NCBI GenBank assembly: GCA_027023425.1
Contig: JALVVL010000010.1
Coordinates: 1 to 64,000 of the forward strand
Source: Anaerolineales bacterium
GTDB taxonomy: Bacteria; Chloroflexota; Anaerolineae; Anaerolineales; DRMV01
Length of the DNA stretch: 64,000 nucleotides
Reading direction: 5' to 3'
The position numbers and the translations under genes were made by a program. The notes beneath the pieces are model-generated. The model did not search any database. It saw only the letters and a list, made by a program, of their open reading frames with translations, and had not been told where the DNA came from. Positions 16,081 through 24,677 of this stretch are shown here, piece by piece. Each line of letters starts with the position of its first letter. Position 1 is the first letter of the stretch.

Positions 16081-17628
16081 TCAATCGGCGCGCACCCCTG
16101 CCATCAACAAGCCCACGCGCTCGGCGGTGGCTTCTTCCCGCGGCAGGATGTCCATCACCTGTCCTTCGTAGAGCACCGCAATCCGGTCGGAAAGCGCCAG
16201 CACTTCGTCCAAATCTTCGGAAATCAGCAACACGGCCACGCCGGCGCGGCGCTGAGCCAGCAACTGCTCACGGACGTATTCGGTCGCGCCGATGTCCAAA
16301 CCGCGGGTGGGTTGGGCGGCGATGATCACACGGGGTTGGCGCGCCAGTTCCCGCGCCAGCACGATTTTCTGGATGTTGCCGCCGGAAAGGCTTTTCGCCA
16401 AAGTGTTGCGAGAGGGCGTCTTGATGCGGAATTGCCTGATGAGCCGGTCGCTGTGCTCGGCAATGTAGCGCAGGTTGAGGAAGCCGCGGCGGGAAAAGGG
16501 CGGCTTGTGGTGCTCGCGCAAAATCAGGTTCTCGGCCACGGTAAAATCACCAATCATGCCGTCGCGCATCCGCTCTTCGGGGATGTAAGCCAACATGCGG
16601 TCGGTGCGCGCGCCCACGGGCAGGTCGGTGATGTCTTCGCCTTCCAGCAGGATGCGGCCCGCGGTGACCTCGCGCAAACCGGCAACGACCTCGGCAAGTT
16701 CCCGCTGGCCGTTGCCCGAAACGCCCGCGATGCCCAAAATTTCGCCGGCGCGTACCTCAAGGCTGACATCACGCAAGCCGGGGGTGCCGCGGTCGCTTTC
16801 GCAACTGACGCCTTCCAGCACCAGGCGCGGCTCGCCGATTTTGCTTTCGCCGCGGTCCAGCACCAGCGACACCTCGCGGCCCACCATCCAGTTGGCTAAG
16901 GTCTCTTTGGTCACTTCGGAAGTGGGGCGGGTGCCGATCTTGCGGCCGTCGCGCAGCACGGTCACCCGGTCGCTGATTTCAATGACCTCGTGCAATTTGT
17001 GGGAGATGAAAATCAGCGCGTGCCCCTCTTGCGTCATCTGGCGCATGATGCCGAAAAGTTCGTCCACTTCCTGCGGGGTGAGCACCGCGGTCGGCTCGTC
17101 CAGAATGAGCAGGGAAGCGCCGCGGTAAAGCGCCTTGATGATTTCCACCCGCTGTTGCTGCCCCACCGACAGTTGCCAGATGTAGGCGGAAGGGTCAATG
17201 TGCAGGCCGTAGGTCTCGGCGAGTTCCAGAATGCGGCGGGAGACCACATCCAAATCGGTAAGGACGCCGCGGGATGAAGGCAAGCCCAGGGCCACGTTTT
17301 CGGCCACGGTGAGGGTTTCCACCAACATGAAATGCTGGTGCACCATGCCGATGCCGTGGGCGATGGCGTCGCTGGGGGAGTTGATTTCCACCCGCTGGTC
17401 GTCGATGTAAATTTCGCCCTCGTCGGGCTGGTAAAGCCCGTAGAGGATTTTCATCAAGGTACTCTTGCCCGCGCCGTTTTCGCCCAGAAGCGCGTGCACT
17501 TCACCCGAGTGGACGTCAAAATCCACGCGGTCGTTGGCCAGCACGCCGGGGAAGCGCTTGGTGATGCCGCGCATCTCCACGGTCTGGATGCGGCGGGTGG
17601 GTATGGCCGGGGCGTTGGGGTGGGTCAT
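16081..17628 (-). CDS. BMP/nucleoside-type ABC transporter ATP-binding protein (two ATPase domains)
   Basis: Energises the uptake system formed with the genes at 17990, 19149 and 20250. Two ABC domains are fused in 515 aa, as in simple-sugar and nucleoside importers. Domain 1 has an intact Walker A ([11 protein letters not shown]), signature [11 protein letters not shown] and Walker [10 protein letters not shown]; domain 2 has the degenerate [10 protein letters not shown] in place of Walker A and [15 protein letters not shown], which is normal for this family. The start is uncertain: the ATG at 17628 gives the shortest conserved product, but no Shine-Dalgarno is visible and repeat sequence begins just upstream; an ATG at 17682 is possible. 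It is the last gene of the operon. Confidence 0.93.
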   Translation of the reverse strand: MTHPNAPAIPTRRIQTVEMRGITKRFPGVLANDRVDFDVHSGEVHALLGENGAGKSTLMKILYGLYQPDEGEIYIDDQRVEINSPSDAIAHGIGMVHQHFMLVETLTVAENVALGLPSSRGVLTDLDVVSRRILELAETYGLHIDPSAYIWQLSVGQQQRVEIIKALYRGASLLILDEPTAVLTPQEVDELFGIMRQMTQEGHALIFISHKLHEVIEISDRVTVLRDGRKIGTRPTSEVTKETLANWMVGREVSLVLDRGESKIGEPRLVLEGVSCESDRGTPGLRDVSLEVRAGEILGIAGVSGNGQRELAEVVAGLREVTAGRILLEGEDITDLPVGARTDRMLAYIPEERMRDGMIGDFTVAENLILREHHKPPFSRRGFLNLRYIAEHSDRLIRQFRIKTPSRNTLAKSLSGGNIQKIVLARELARQPRVIIAAQPTRGLDIGATEYVREQLLAQRRAGVAVLLISEDLDEVLALSDRIAVLYEGQVMDILPREEATAERVGLLMAGVRAD

Positions 17629-17639
17629 GGCGAAAATCC

Positions 17640-17985
17640 CGTGGGCGATCTCTCCCCTCCCCCGCCTCGCAAGGCTCGGCACCCTCTCCCCTCCCTTAGT
17701 TGCACTTTGATAAATTGTTACGACAATCCAAGGCTACAGCCTAAGCCAGTCTCCCCTCTCCCTCTGGGAGAGGGGCTGGGGGTGAGGGCGTAAAAAAGCC
17801 CATCGGCTTAGCGCCCTCACCACTCCCCCGGACGCCGTGCCCTTCGTCTTCGCTCAGGGCGGCGTCCCGCCCCCTCTGCCTCTCCCAGGGGGAGAGGAGA
17901 GGGGGCTGTGAGATTGCGTGGTTATTGTCGCAACAATTTGTAAATCTCCAAAAAGAGGAAAGGGAAGGGGCCGGGGGGAGGGGTG
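17640..17985. repeat. CCTCTCCC/GGGAGAGG palindromic repeat with 16-bp inverted ends
   Basis: This fills the gap between the ATPase and binding-protein genes. AAATTGTTACGACAAT (17712-17727) and ATTGTCGCAACAATTT (17924-17939) are inverted copies with one mismatch, bounding 228 bp. Inside are two opposite runs of CTCCCCTCTCCCTCTGGGAG type that could fold into long hairpins. Related CTCCC/GGGAG blocks are at 30470-30575 and 40965-41045. No gene is seen. Confidence 0.75.
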
Positions 17986-17989
17986 AGAT

Positions 17990-19009
17990 TTACTTCTTCA
18001 ACTCAATCTTGATAGAGCCGTCTTCAATGCCCTTGATGGCGTCTTCGGCGGCTTTCTTCACGTCGGGCGGCAGGTTGAACTTGGGGTTGTATTCAATCAC
18101 CTCGCCGCCGTTCTTCAAATTGATGGTGAAGGATTGCCCACCGAGTTTGCCATGCTGAATCATGTCAATCATCTTGGTCAGCACGACCTCCCAGTGGTAG
18201 ACCTGATTGGCAACCACAATGTTGGGGGCGAGGGAACTCTGGTCGGCCTGGGTGCCGAACCACAGGACGTTCTTTTCCTTCGCCACGCCGATGGCACCCA
18301 CCACCATCTGCGCGGTGCCGGTGAGCACATCCGCGCCGGCGGAAATGTGGGTGTTGGCCGCCTCGGCCGCGGCGGAGACATCCGAGAACGAGCCGGTCCA
18401 TGTCACGTTGACCTTGATGTTGGGATTGGTGGCCTTCGCGCCGGCGATGAAGCCCTGCACGTAGCGCGAAGCATCGCCGGTTTCAATGGGCCCGATCACG
18501 CCCAACACGCCGCTCTTGGAAAGTTTCGCGGCCATCACGCCGTTGACATAGCCGCCCTGCTCAGAAGCCGCCTCGTAGGCGAAGACGTTGGGCATACCGA
18601 AGGTATCCACCGTGGTACCCCAGGCGAAACTCGTGTTCGGAAAGTCGGGCGCGATTTCCTGCAGGGACGAGCCGTACTGCGAGCCGTGGGCGATGATCAA
18701 GTCATAGCCCTGCGAAGCATAGTCGCGGATGGCGGCCGCGGCGTCGTCCACCTTGTACATGCCATCGGAATACACGAACTGCATGGCGTCCTTGCCGCCC
18801 ATCTGCTTCTGCACGGCCACCAGCGCGTCGTACATACTCTGACTGAAGGCCAAATCGTTGATGGAACTGGGCAGCACCACCGCGATGCGGAAGGGCTTCT
18901 TGGGGGCTTCCGTCTTGGCCGCGGGGGCAGGGGTAGACTTCCCACACGCCGCCAACACGAACGCCGCCACCAACAAAACGGCTACGAACACATAGAGTTT
19001 CTTGCGCAT
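17990..19009 (-). CDS. BMP-family substrate-binding lipoprotein of the ABC transporter
   Basis: Captures the ligand outside the membrane. Residues 1-21 are a lipoprotein signal with lipobox LAAC (Cys22), followed by a TPAPAAKTEAPKK linker and a periplasmic-binding-protein fold (IAVVLPSSINDLAFSQSMYDAL, GYDLIIAHGSQYG, GVIGPIETGDASRYVQGF). This is the Bmp/Med family whose characterised members bind purine nucleosides. The product has 339 aa. AGGAGG 5 nt before the ATG at 19009 fixes the start; the frame's upstream extension is repeat sequence. Unusually the gene order is permease-permease-binding protein-ATPase. The next-door molybdenum hydroxylase supports a purine ligand, but the ligand is inferred. 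Confidence 0.92.
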   Translation of the reverse strand: MRKKLYVFVAVLLVAAFVLAACGKSTPAPAAKTEAPKKPFRIAVVLPSSINDLAFSQSMYDALVAVQKQMGGKDAMQFVYSDGMYKVDDAAAAIRDYASQGYDLIIAHGSQYGSSLQEIAPDFPNTSFAWGTTVDTFGMPNVFAYEAASEQGGYVNGVMAAKLSKSGVLGVIGPIETGDASRYVQGFIAGAKATNPNIKVNVTWTGSFSDVSAAAEAANTHISAGADVLTGTAQMVVGAIGVAKEKNVLWFGTQADQSSLAPNIVVANQVYHWEVVLTKMIDMIQHGKLGGQSFTINLKNGGEVIEYNPKFNLPPDVKKAAEDAIKGIEDGSIKIELKK

Positions 19010-19039
19010 CGGTTCCTCCTTCAAAAGGTGAAAAGCGGA

Positions 19040-19144
19040 CAAATCAGAACCACAGATTACGCAGATTTGCGCAGATTTTTTCTGCGGAATCTGTGAAATC
19101 TGCGGTTTCAACCATCCGATCGGTGCAAATCTGTGTCAATCGGT
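19040..19144. repeat. CACAGATTACACAGATTAG-family repeat inside the transporter operon
   Basis: AACCACAGATTACGCAGATT, TTTTTTCTGCGGAATCTGTG and the right module CGGTGCAAATCTGTGTCAAT lie between the permease stop (19149) and the binding-protein ribosome site. They could form a hairpin in the polycistronic message. Confidence 0.85.
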
Positions 19145-19148
19145 AGAT

Positions 19149-20081
19149 TCACCCTTCCCGTTCAAACGGTTTGGCAAGAGCAGAGGGGGCGCGCACTTTG
19201 GAAACTGTGACCATGAGCACCAAAATGGTGAGCACGTAGGGCATCATCACGGCCAAATCCGGCGGAATGGGCACACCCACGACCTGCATCCAGAGTTGCA
19301 GGGCGTTGACCATGCTGAAAAGCAGCGAGCCGCCCAGCACACCCAAAGGACGCCACGCCCCAAAATAGACCAGCGCCACCGCGATGAAGCCCATCCCGCT
19401 GGTCATGTTTTGCTGGAAGACGTTGAGCAGGCCAATGGAAAGCGCAGCGCCCGCGATGCCCGACAGCACACCGCCTTGAATAATGGTGTAATAGCGCACC
19501 GCGGCCACGCTGATGCCCAACGAATCCGCCGCCTGCGGGTTTTCGCCCACCGAGCGGATTTTCAGGCCAATGGTGGTTTTGTTGAGCACAAACCACGCCA
19601 ACGGCACCAGCGCGTAGGCCACGTAGACCAGCAGGTTGTGCTGAAAGAGCACCGGCCCCAGCACCGGCAGGTCGCTGAGCACGGGAATGTGAATCGGGGG
19701 GAAGCCCTGAATGGTCTTCACCGTGCCGACGAGTTTCTGGAAGAGCAAATCGCTCAGCCCTAAGCCGAAGAGGTAAAAGCCGATGCCGCTGATGCCCTGC
19801 TCGGCCTGCAGGTTGACGGTGACGAAGGCCATGGCCAGCCCCATGAGCGCGCCCACAACCGCCGCGGCCAGCAAGCCCAGCCACAGGCTGCCCGTAACCA
19901 GCGTGACATAAAAGGCGAAGAACGCGCCCAAGAGCATTTGGCCTTCCACGCCGAGGTTGAGCACGCCGCTCCGCTGGCCGAAGGTCTCGCCGATGGCCGC
20001 GTACAGGTACGGCGTCGCCAGCCGAACGCCCGAAGCCAGAATGCCGATCAACACCGAAGCGGAGAGCAGTTTCGCTAGCAT
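19149..20081 (-). CDS. ABC transporter permease (BMP/nucleoside type, second permease)
   Basis: Integral membrane subunit, 310 aa, with about eight hydrophobic segments. It has the family core: TFGQRSGVLNLGVEGQMLLGAF near residue 34, AFVTVNLQAEQGISGIG, KIRSVGENPQAADSLGI (the coupling region facing the ATPase) and VALVYFGAWRPLGVL near the end. These place it in the inner-membrane BPD_transp_2 family with RnsD/NupQ-like permeases. GAGG lies upstream of the ATG at 20081. It forms a heterodimeric channel with the permease at 20250, from which it is separated by 168 bp of repeat sequence. Confidence 0.93.
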   Translation of the reverse strand: MLAKLLSASVLIGILASGVRLATPYLYAAIGETFGQRSGVLNLGVEGQMLLGAFFAFYVTLVTGSLWLGLLAAAVVGALMGLAMAFVTVNLQAEQGISGIGFYLFGLGLSDLLFQKLVGTVKTIQGFPPIHIPVLSDLPVLGPVLFQHNLLVYVAYALVPLAWFVLNKTTIGLKIRSVGENPQAADSLGISVAAVRYYTIIQGGVLSGIAGAALSIGLLNVFQQNMTSGMGFIAVALVYFGAWRPLGVLGGSLLFSMVNALQLWMQVVGVPIPPDLAVMMPYVLTILVLMVTVSKVRAPSALAKPFEREG

Positions 20082-20084
20082 GTG

Positions 20085-20290
20085 AGCCTCGTTTATCCAC
20101 CGATTTACACAGATTTACACCGATTGAAGGAAGAAACACAGAGAACACAGAAGACAACAGAGAACACAGATATTTTTTCTTTGCGTCCTTTGGCGTCCTT
20201 TGGCGTCCTTGGCGCTAACCTCTTGGCGCCCTTGGCGTTATTTTCTGTGCTAATCTGTGTAATCTGTGGTTTCCTCCTCTGTGGTTTCCT
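20085..20290. repeat. CACAGATTAG-family and GGCGTCCTTTGGCGTCC repeats between the permeases
   Basis: ATTTACACAGATTTACACCG, AACACAGAGAACACAGAAGA and TTGGCGTCCTTTGGCGTCCT modules are followed by TCTGTGCTAATCTGTGTAAT. On the - strand the repeat reaches into the end of the upstream permease gene and provides its last codons and stop (20250-20290). Confidence 0.85.
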
Positions 20291-21371
20291 CTTTCTCAGT
20301 CTGCGCGGCCAAGCGGCGGCGCTGGCGGCGGATGCGCCAGATTTCGCTGCTCACCACGAAGACCACCACCAGGCCGTTCAGCGCGGTAATCAACGCGGAA
20401 GGCACCTGCGCCACGCGCTGCATTTTGTTCGCACCGACCAGCAGCGCGCCAAATAAAATGGAAGCCGGTATCGTGCCGATGGGGTGCAAATGCCCGAACA
20501 GCGCGGCCACGATGCCGTTGAAGCCCGCGCCGCCGGTAAAGCCCGTGGCCGAGCCGTCGGTGATCATGCGGTAGTTCACGCCGTAAACCTGAATCACGCC
20601 CGCCAGCCCGGCGAACGCGCCGCTCAGCAGCAGCGCCAGTACCACATACTTCTTGACGGGGATGCCGCCGTAGCGCGCCGCGTGGGGATTTTTGCCCACC
20701 GCGCGGATGCGGTAGCCCCACACCGTGCGCCAGAGGAAAAGGTAAACCAGGAAAGCCAGAATCAGTGCGATCAGCGCGCCCAAGTGCAGGCGCGTGGGCA
20801 CTAAGCGGGGCAGGCGGTAGGCCATTTCCAGCCGCGCGGTCTGCGGGATTTTGGAGGCGTGCGCGGCCTGCGCGGGGTCAATCATCGGGCCGCGCAGCAG
20901 GTAATTCATCAACTGCACCGCGATGGCGTTCATCATCACCGTGCTCAAAATCTCGTTCACGCCGAAATACGCCTTCAACGCGCCGGCAATGCCGCCCCAA
21001 ATCGCTCCGCCGACGAAGCCCATCGTCAGCGCAAAGGTAATCATCAACCAGCCGGGCCAGTGATGGAAGTGCAGACCGACCCACGTCCCCAAAATCGCGC
21101 CCACGATCATCTGCCCTTCGCCGCCGATGTTGATGACGTTGCCCTGAAAAGCGATGCAGATGCCCAAACCCACTAACAGCAACGGCGTGGCCTTGACTAA
21201 AGTCTCGGCAATGGCGTTGGTGCTGCCAAACGCGCCCACCACCAGCGCCCAATACGCCTTGAGCGGGTTGGCCTTGAGGAAGAGCAACATCACCGCGCCC
21301 ACAAGCAGCGCGAGCAGGGTTGCAATCAGCGGCAATGCAAGGTCAAACAAAGCACCCCAACGGGAACGCAC
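20250..21371 (-). CDS. ABC transporter permease (BMP/nucleoside type, first permease), repeat-derived C-terminus
   Basis: The other membrane subunit, 373 aa, about nine membrane segments. Family motifs include GNVINIGGEGQMIVGAILG near residue 80, NEILSTVMMNAIAVQLMNYL, RAVGKNPHAARYGGIPVKK (coupling helix) and TGFTGGAGFNGIVAALFGH. I chose the GTG at 21371: AGGAGG lies 7 nt upstream and the protein then begins VRSRWGALFD; sequence further upstream is repeat. The final ~14 residues (EETTEEETTDYTD) are encoded by the CACAGATTAG repeat, which also gives the TAG stop, so the native C-terminus has been replaced. It is the first gene of the operon, 570 bp downstream of the GntR gene. Confidence 0.9.
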   Translation of the reverse strand: MRSRWGALFDLALPLIATLLALLVGAVMLLFLKANPLKAYWALVVGAFGSTNAIAETLVKATPLLLVGLGICIAFQGNVINIGGEGQMIVGAILGTWVGLHFHHWPGWLMITFALTMGFVGGAIWGGIAGALKAYFGVNEILSTVMMNAIAVQLMNYLLRGPMIDPAQAAHASKIPQTARLEMAYRLPRLVPTRLHLGALIALILAFLVYLFLWRTVWGYRIRAVGKNPHAARYGGIPVKKYVVLALLLSGAFAGLAGVIQVYGVNYRMITDGSATGFTGGAGFNGIVAALFGHLHPIGTIPASILFGALLVGANKMQRVAQVPSALITALNGLVVVFVVSSEIWRIRRQRRRLAAQTEKEETTEEETTDYTD

Positions 21372-21384
21372 CAGCAAGCCTCCT

Positions 21385-21880
21385 GGGAACGCAAAGGGAA
21401 AACCACAGATTACGTAGATTAGCGCAGATTTTTTCTGTGTTCTCTGCAAATTTCTGTGGCTTCTGTGGTTTTTCCTTCAATCGGTGGATAACAAGGGCGC
21501 CAAGGACGCCAAGGGACGCAAAGGACGCCAAGAAAAAATATCTGTGTTCTCTGTAAATTTCTGTGTTCTCTGTGGTTTCTTTTCTTCAATCGGTGCAAAT
21601 CTGTGTCAATCGGTGGACAAGAACCACAGATTACACAGATTAGCGCAGATTTTTTCTGTGTTCTCTGCAAATCTCTGTGTCTTCTGTGGTTTTATTCCTC
21701 AATCGGTGTAAATCTGTGTCAATCAGTGGATTAAAACCATCCGACAACGCCCGACGTAACGCCTTTACGACATAACGCCTTCAACGACCAAACAACCCAA
21801 CGACCTAACGACCCAACAACCTAACGACTCACGAACTTCAATCGGCGCAATCTGCGGTTTTTCCTTGCCAAGGCTGAACG
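21385..21880. repeat. Three stacked CACAGATTACACAGATTAG-family copies plus AACGACC tandem
   Basis: The gap between the transporter operon and the GntR gene (21372-21941) holds copies near 21399-21490, 21530-21615 and 21620-21740, separated by GGCGCCAAGGACGCCAAGGG modules, then degenerate AACGACCT/AACGCCTT 8-mers (21755-21830). I see no gene in it. Any promoter for the transporter must lie within this repeat sequence or further upstream. Confidence 0.85.
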
Positions 21881-21941
21881 GTTACAAGACGACAAAGCAA
21901 AACAACCCAGCAAAAGCAACGCGCTGACAGTTCAACGCCTC

Positions 21942-22667
21942 TCACCACGCCTGAACCAACCGCAGGCGCAACACTCGGTCGTCGAAGAAACTATGGCCTA
22001 AGGTGAGAGGTTCATCGTCCTTGCTGTAAAACACCACCTGCAGCGAGAGCATCACCTCTTCCGGCTGGCGGCAGAGCCACGAGGCCACCTTTTCGGGCAA
22101 GTGAGTGGCGTGCACGGTGGTTATGGTGAAGGCGACTTCGCGCGCGGCGTAACGCTGCAACAAGCGGCGGATGTGCAGAGAGCCGTCAATCTGCTCCACA
22201 GGCACCCGAAAGAGCGAGAGGGGGAAGACGTTGTGCGCCAAAATCACGGGTTGGGCATCGGCCAGAAAAAGGCGGTGGATAGAAAACAAACCCTCGCCGG
22301 GGGCAATAGCCAGGGCGAGGGCTTCTTCTTCGGTAGCAGGGCGCACTTCACGCGCCACTTCTTGGATGGTAGGGGTGTAGCCGTTGTTCTCAATCAGGCT
22401 GTTGAAATCCCACAGGCTGCCCCAGTGGGCATTGGCCTGCTGAACGCGGGCGTTGACATACGTGCCATCGCCCTGCCGCCGGAGCAGCAGCCCATGGACG
22501 GCGAGTTTGGCCAACACGGTGCGCACCGTGGCGCGGCTGACGCCAAATTCGGCCGCCAACTCGCTCTCGGAGGGAATGCGCGAACCAGCAGAATAAACCC
22601 CTTCGCGCAGGCGCCTACGCAACACCTGCTCAACCTGTTCTGCCAACGGCTTTGGTTGCACCAACAT
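21942..22667 (-). CDS. GntR-family regulator with UTRA ligand domain (HutC subfamily)
   Basis: A dimeric DNA-binding regulator, 241 aa. Residues 1-70 are a GntR winged helix (VEQVLRRRLREGVYSAGSRI, PSESELAAEFGVSRATVRTV, LLLRRQGDGTYV), and residues ~90-240 a UTRA effector domain (VRPATEEEALALAIAPGEGL, FSIHRLFLADAQPVILAHN). GAAAGG lies 8-9 nt before the ATG. A perfect 17-bp palindrome 27 nt upstream of the start is a likely autoregulatory operator. HutC-type effectors are small organic acids, sugars or amino acids. The nucleoside transporter starts 570 bp downstream on the same strand, so it is the natural target, but I find no second copy of the palindrome there. Confidence 0.92.
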   Translation of the reverse strand: MLVQPKPLAEQVEQVLRRRLREGVYSAGSRIPSESELAAEFGVSRATVRTVLAKLAVHGLLLRRQGDGTYVNARVQQANAHWGSLWDFNSLIENNGYTPTIQEVAREVRPATEEEALALAIAPGEGLFSIHRLFLADAQPVILAHNVFPLSLFRVPVEQIDGSLHIRRLLQRYAAREVAFTITTVHATHLPEKVASWLCRQPEEVMLSLQVVFYSKDDEPLTLGHSFFDDRVLRLRLVQAW

Positions 22668-22693
22668 AAAAATAGCCTTTCACCACCATTCAG

Positions 22694-22710
22694 CAGACGA
22701 TAATCGTCTG
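22694..22710 (-). promoter_or_regulatory. Palindromic operator CAGACGATAATCGTCTG
   Basis: Two perfect 8-bp arms around one central base, placed 27 nt upstream of the GntR start codon. Size, symmetry and position fit a GntR autoregulatory site. I see no other copy in the window. Confidence 0.65.
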
Positions 22711-22803
22711 ACCTTTCAATTACACTTTAGCACAACTGCCAATCCAAATACAATAGGGAAACGCAGGTTTTAAGCAAATTCGTGAAGCAAAAACTAAAAT
22801 TCA

Positions 22804-22830
22804 GGCTCCCAAAGTTGAGTTTTGGGAGCC
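22804..22830 (-). terminator. Terminator downstream of the CFA-synthase-like gene
   Basis: GGCTCCCAAA pairs with TTTGGGAGCC around a short loop; on the - strand the stem is followed by a T-rich stretch (GAATTTTAGTTTTTG). It begins 8 nt after the stop codon at 22838. Confidence 0.75.
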
Positions 22831-22837
22831 CGAGGGA

Positions 22838-24121
22838 TTATTTGCAGTACCAATCTTCCCGCGTCCACGGGAGGCCACTTGGGGCGCGCTCCACTTTCAC
22901 CATGAGCGTTTGGAACAATTTATGGCGGCCAATTTCAAACCCATAGGAAGAGCCAGACATGAAAAGCCGCCAGATGCGGTAAGTCGTTTCGTCCACAATT
23001 TTCAAAGCATCATCGTGATGAGCCTCTAAACGGCGCACCCAGTGGCGCAAGGTGAGAGCGTAGTGCTCGCGCAGGTTTTCAATATCGCGCACGTCAAAGC
23101 CGGTTTCCTCCGCGGCACGGGTCGTAAGCCAGATAGGCTCCAGTTCCCCATCGGGGAACACATATTTATCGCCAAAAGTGCCGCGCTTCCACGGGATATT
23201 CGCATCGCGCGCAATGCCGTGATTCAAAAAGACGCCGCCGGGTTTGAGCAATTCCCACGCTTTCTTGAAATAAACCGGCAGCATCTTTTCGCCCACGTGC
23301 TCAAACATGCCCACACTCACAAGTTTATCGTAGCCTTCCGGCTCGTTCACCTCGCGATAATCAAGCAATTCAACGCGGGCGCGATCCTCCAACCCTTCCC
23401 GCTTAATGCGCTCATTCGCCCAGCGGTACTGGTTTTCGCTCAGCGTGATACCCACCGCCTGCACGCCGTAATGCTTAGCCGCATGAATCACCAAACCGCC
23501 CCAACCACAGCCTATATCCAACAGGCGTTCACCGGGCTTGAGGCGCAGTTTGCGGCAAATGTAATCCAGTTTTTGCTCCTGAGCGGTGTCAATATCCTCC
23601 TCACCCGTCTTGAAATAAGCACACGAATACACCATATTTTTATCCAACCAAAGGGCATAAAACTCGCTGGGCACGTCGTAATGGTAACGGATAGCCGCAC
23701 GATCGCGCTCTATGGAATGAATTTGGCCCTTCAAATTGGCGGCGCGACTTGGCACTCTGCTGGGCGCTTTGGGCAGCGAAAGATAAAGTTTGAGCAAACG
23801 AGCCTTTTTCTCCAAAGACATCCCTTGCTCAAAATGGTCTTCAAGCGGAAAAACCTTGAAAATATCGCCCTCAATATCAAAATCGTCGTAAATGTAGGCC
23901 TCACCCAATGAAAGGTCGCTATCGGTCACCCGAAACATTGAGCGCAAAGCCCCCGGATGCTTCAACACAACGGTGAAATCGGGCGTCGGCGTCTCCGCCT
24001 TCCAAACGCTGCCGTCCCAAAAGCGCACATCAAAATTGCGCGGATGGTAATCTTCCGTAAGGGCTTGCAAAAAACGCAGTGACGACTGTACCGCTTTGTC
24101 GGGGTTTTGAGTAGCATCCAT
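22838..24121 (-). CDS. Cyclopropane-fatty-acyl-phospholipid synthase family methyltransferase
   Basis: Adds a methylene from SAM across the double bond of membrane phospholipid acyl chains, or a related methylation. The 427-aa product has an N-terminal lipid-side domain (residues 1-140, with SLGEAYIYDDFDIEGD), then the SAM domain: HYDVPSEFYALWLDKNMVYSCAYF, LLDIGCGWGGLVIHAAKHYG (SAM loop), VSVGMFEHVG and a C-terminal YGFEIGRHKLFQTL. Length is right for the family. AGGAGGTGA ahead of the ATG at 24121 is the strongest ribosome site in the window. A TATAAT lies at 24210-24205 on the - strand. It stands alone. Confidence 0.92.
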   Translation of the reverse strand: MDATQNPDKAVQSSLRFLQALTEDYHPRNFDVRFWDGSVWKAETPTPDFTVVLKHPGALRSMFRVTDSDLSLGEAYIYDDFDIEGDIFKVFPLEDHFEQGMSLEKKARLLKLYLSLPKAPSRVPSRAANLKGQIHSIERDRAAIRYHYDVPSEFYALWLDKNMVYSCAYFKTGEEDIDTAQEQKLDYICRKLRLKPGERLLDIGCGWGGLVIHAAKHYGVQAVGITLSENQYRWANERIKREGLEDRARVELLDYREVNEPEGYDKLVSVGMFEHVGEKMLPVYFKKAWELLKPGGVFLNHGIARDANIPWKRGTFGDKYVFPDGELEPIWLTTRAAEETGFDVRDIENLREHYALTLRHWVRRLEAHHDDALKIVDETTYRIWRLFMSGSSYGFEIGRHKLFQTLMVKVERAPSGLPWTREDWYCK

Positions 24122-24204
24122 AGGTCACCTCCTGAACAGATGGGCAAGGGTAAAAAGGAAATGTTTTGCAAGTAAGAGCCCGAGAAATACAACCCTCTAT
24201 TTTC

Positions 24205-24210
24205 ATTATA
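24205..24210 (-). promoter_or_regulatory. Probable -10 for the CFA-synthase-like gene
   Basis: TATAAT on the - strand about 85 nt before the start codon. TTGTCA lies only 14 bp upstream of it (24230-24225), shorter than the usual spacing, so only the -10 is offered. Confidence 0.4.
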
Positions 24211-24269
24211 GGCATATTCCGCAGTGACAACATGCACTATTCTGACTAAATGGATAATTACGCGATACC

Positions 24270-24608
24270 CTCTTGAGGCTCGCTTTTCCCAAAAAGTCGC
24301 CGCAGGGCGAATTCGTAGGCAATAGGTGCAGTTTCAACTGATGCCGTCTGGTGTCATTGCGAGCCGCCGAAGGTGGCGAAGCAATCCCCTTTTCGGTGAG
24401 TGGGAGACTACTTCGGCGTTGTTTTGGAAGGCGACAAGTCGCCGTAGGGCGACTTCGCAGGCAGTAGGTGCAGTTTCAACTGCCGCCACTTGCGCTTTGC
24501 GACTGGAGTCGCAGGCTACAAGTTGCGAAGTCCACCTGCGCGGGCTTCTTCTCGGGCCGCACTGAAGTGTTTTCCCTCGCTTACGAAGCGGGTAGGCAGT
24601 TACATAAA
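24270..24608. repeat. Multi-hairpin repeat (GCAGTTTCAACTGC family) with CATTGCGAGCC element
   Basis: Two units marked by AGTCGCC...GGGCGA and GGTGCAGTTTCAACTG (24325-24340 and 24467-24483) flank a CATTGCGAGCCGCCGAAGG element (24355-24410). The right part has GCGACTGGAGTCGC, GAAGTCCACCTGCGCGGGCTT and ends GGTAGGCAGTTAC. Each submodule is a short inverted repeat. It fills most of the 556-bp gap before the sortase-fused gene; no gene is seen. Confidence 0.85.
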
Positions 24609-24609
24609 A

Positions 24610-24618
24610 TGGTATAAT
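24610..24618 (+). promoter_or_regulatory. Extended -10 promoter of the sortase-fused gene
   Basis: TGGTATAAT with no clear -35, just after the right end of the repeat (GGCAGTTAC). It lies 60 nt before the ATG at 24678. Confidence 0.5.
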
Positions 24619-24677
24619 GCCCAAACCCGCCGCAGTACAAAATACCTAATACTTATTACACAAATACAAGGTCCCCT

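Noticed and set aside
17640..17985. Insertion sequence between the transporter genes
   Set aside because: Inverted ends are present but the 228-bp interior has no transposase frame, so it is listed only as a repeat.
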